Shown piece after piece: positions 63,680 through 64,000 of a stretch of DNA of 64,000 bases. The notes beneath the pieces were generated by a model that was given only the letters and a program-made list of their open reading frames with translations, had not been told where the DNA came from and did no database searches. This DNA comes from an uncultured Gemmataceae bacterium (GTDB lineage Bacteria; Planctomycetota; Planctomycetia; Gemmatales; Gemmataceae), in the NCBI GenBank assembly GCA_937923405.1, contig CALDUY010000017.1, positions 124,001 to 188,000 on the forward strand. Reading direction: 5' to 3'. Position numbers and translations under genes: made by a program. Numbering within the stretch: the stretch's first letter is position 1; every line of letters starts with the position of its first letter.

Positions 63680-64000
63680 TCAGAAGATCTCCCATTCGGC
63701 TTCACGATGGTCGTTGGCCGTCAGCCACCAACCGCGTAACGTCGGTGGGGAAGTCATCAGCGTCACGATGAGACTGACGACCTCCTCGCTGAAGTTGCGT
63801 TCGCGATCCTTACGGCTGGGCACGGGCGGCGACGTGGGATGCGAGTGATATACAGCCAGCACGTCCAGTTCGCGCCGCCAGATCTCCTTATGGGCGTCGA
63901 GCAAGCCGCGCGGCTCGGCCTCGTACTCCGTGGGACTGGCCAAAGCGTTGACCAGCGGAAACATCGCCTCCACCGTGGCCAAGCCCTCGCTCACCCGGCC
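63680..64000 (-). CDS. JAB/MPN (JAMM) metalloprotease-like protein, 5' part cut by window edge
   Basis: The visible C-terminal part has the zinc-binding JAMM motif: HSHPTSPPVPSRKD (HxHP, then S and D), preceded by ELDVLAVYHSH and LLDAHKEI. JAMM proteins remove ubiquitin-like tags or act on small amides; bacterial ones can cleave thiocarboxylate carrier proteins. The frame is open past the right edge (upstream codons GRVSEG continue), so the N-terminus lies outside the window. A GTG at 63994 is an internal possibility. The catalytic glutamate normally found near the N-terminus is not visible in the part shown. Confidence 0.8.
   Translation of the reverse strand, partial: GRVSEGLATVEAMFPLVNALASPTEYEAEPRGLLDAHKEIWRRELDVLAVYHSHPTSPPVPSRKDRERNFSEEVVSLIVTLMTSPPTLRGWWLTANDHREAEWEIF

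Overview
The window looks like a chromosomal segment of a planctomycete, most likely of the Gemmata group. I base this on two DUF1559 pseudopilin-like proteins, an ECF sigma factor next to a Ser/Thr kinase with a zinc-finger-like N-terminus, further membrane-anchored kinases, HEAT-repeat exported proteins, small regulatory-like lipoproteins, and a giant secreted protein with the N-terminal '[11 protein letters not shown]' motif of planctomycete surface proteins. G+C is high. No rRNA, transposase, integrase or CRISPR array was found. One tRNA gene is present (tRNA-Val, anticodon CAC).

Layout. 1-3.4 kb (minus): a tightly overlapping operon with a CDP-alcohol phosphatidyltransferase followed by a binding-protein-dependent ABC importer (lipoprotein, ATPase, permease cut by the edge). 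3.5-4.9 kb: lipoprotein plus DUF1559 pair. 5.1-8.1 kb (plus): small protein plus HD hydrolase, an isolated 60-aa gene with its own promoter and terminator, and a two-gene membrane unit. 8.1-9.9 kb (minus): exported beta-helix protein. 10-18 kb (plus): hybrid sensor kinase, a cysteine-free carboxymuconolactone-decarboxylase-like protein, a HEAT protein, a GNAT enzyme carrying an in-frame tandem palindromic repeat, and DnaA. 18.9-32.1 kb (plus): ECF sigma factor, kinase, then a 3333-aa propeller/RHS/RTX surface protein. 32.3-33.7 kb: a second lipoprotein plus DUF1559 pair. 34-40.4 kb: NlpC/P60-like membrane protein, membrane protein plus YciI, methyltransferase, TlpA-like lipoprotein, DksA/TraR, LspA, TatA, tRNA-Val. 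40.6-45.5 kb (minus): RND efflux pump. 46-51.8 kb (minus): HEAT protein, kinase, C39-like protease with a 92-aa partner, CotH kinase. 52.1-57.1 kb (plus): pseudokinase, GspF, thioesterase, glycerate kinase, PurN. 57.1-59.3 kb (minus): ornithine-cyclodeaminase-like protein and aminotransferase. 59.4-62.8 kb (plus): glycosyltransferase and a ketosynthase pair. 62.8-64 kb (minus): PxpB and a JAB/MPN protein cut by the edge.

How the parts relate. Envelope biology dominates: Tat export, lipoprotein maturation (LspA), pseudopilins with a GspF-type platform protein, surface-protein kinases and efflux. The most unusual items are the ECF-kinase-giant-protein cluster with a compositional mosaic inside the giant gene, the kinase-fold protein lacking catalytic residues, the free-standing C39-like protease with its partner, the ketosynthase plus degenerate ketosynthase pair, the repeat inserted in frame in the GNAT gene, and several compact regulatory structures (a palindrome at a predicted start site, and an intrinsic terminator in the efflux-operon leader). 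All calls come from reading sequence and translations; no search was run.
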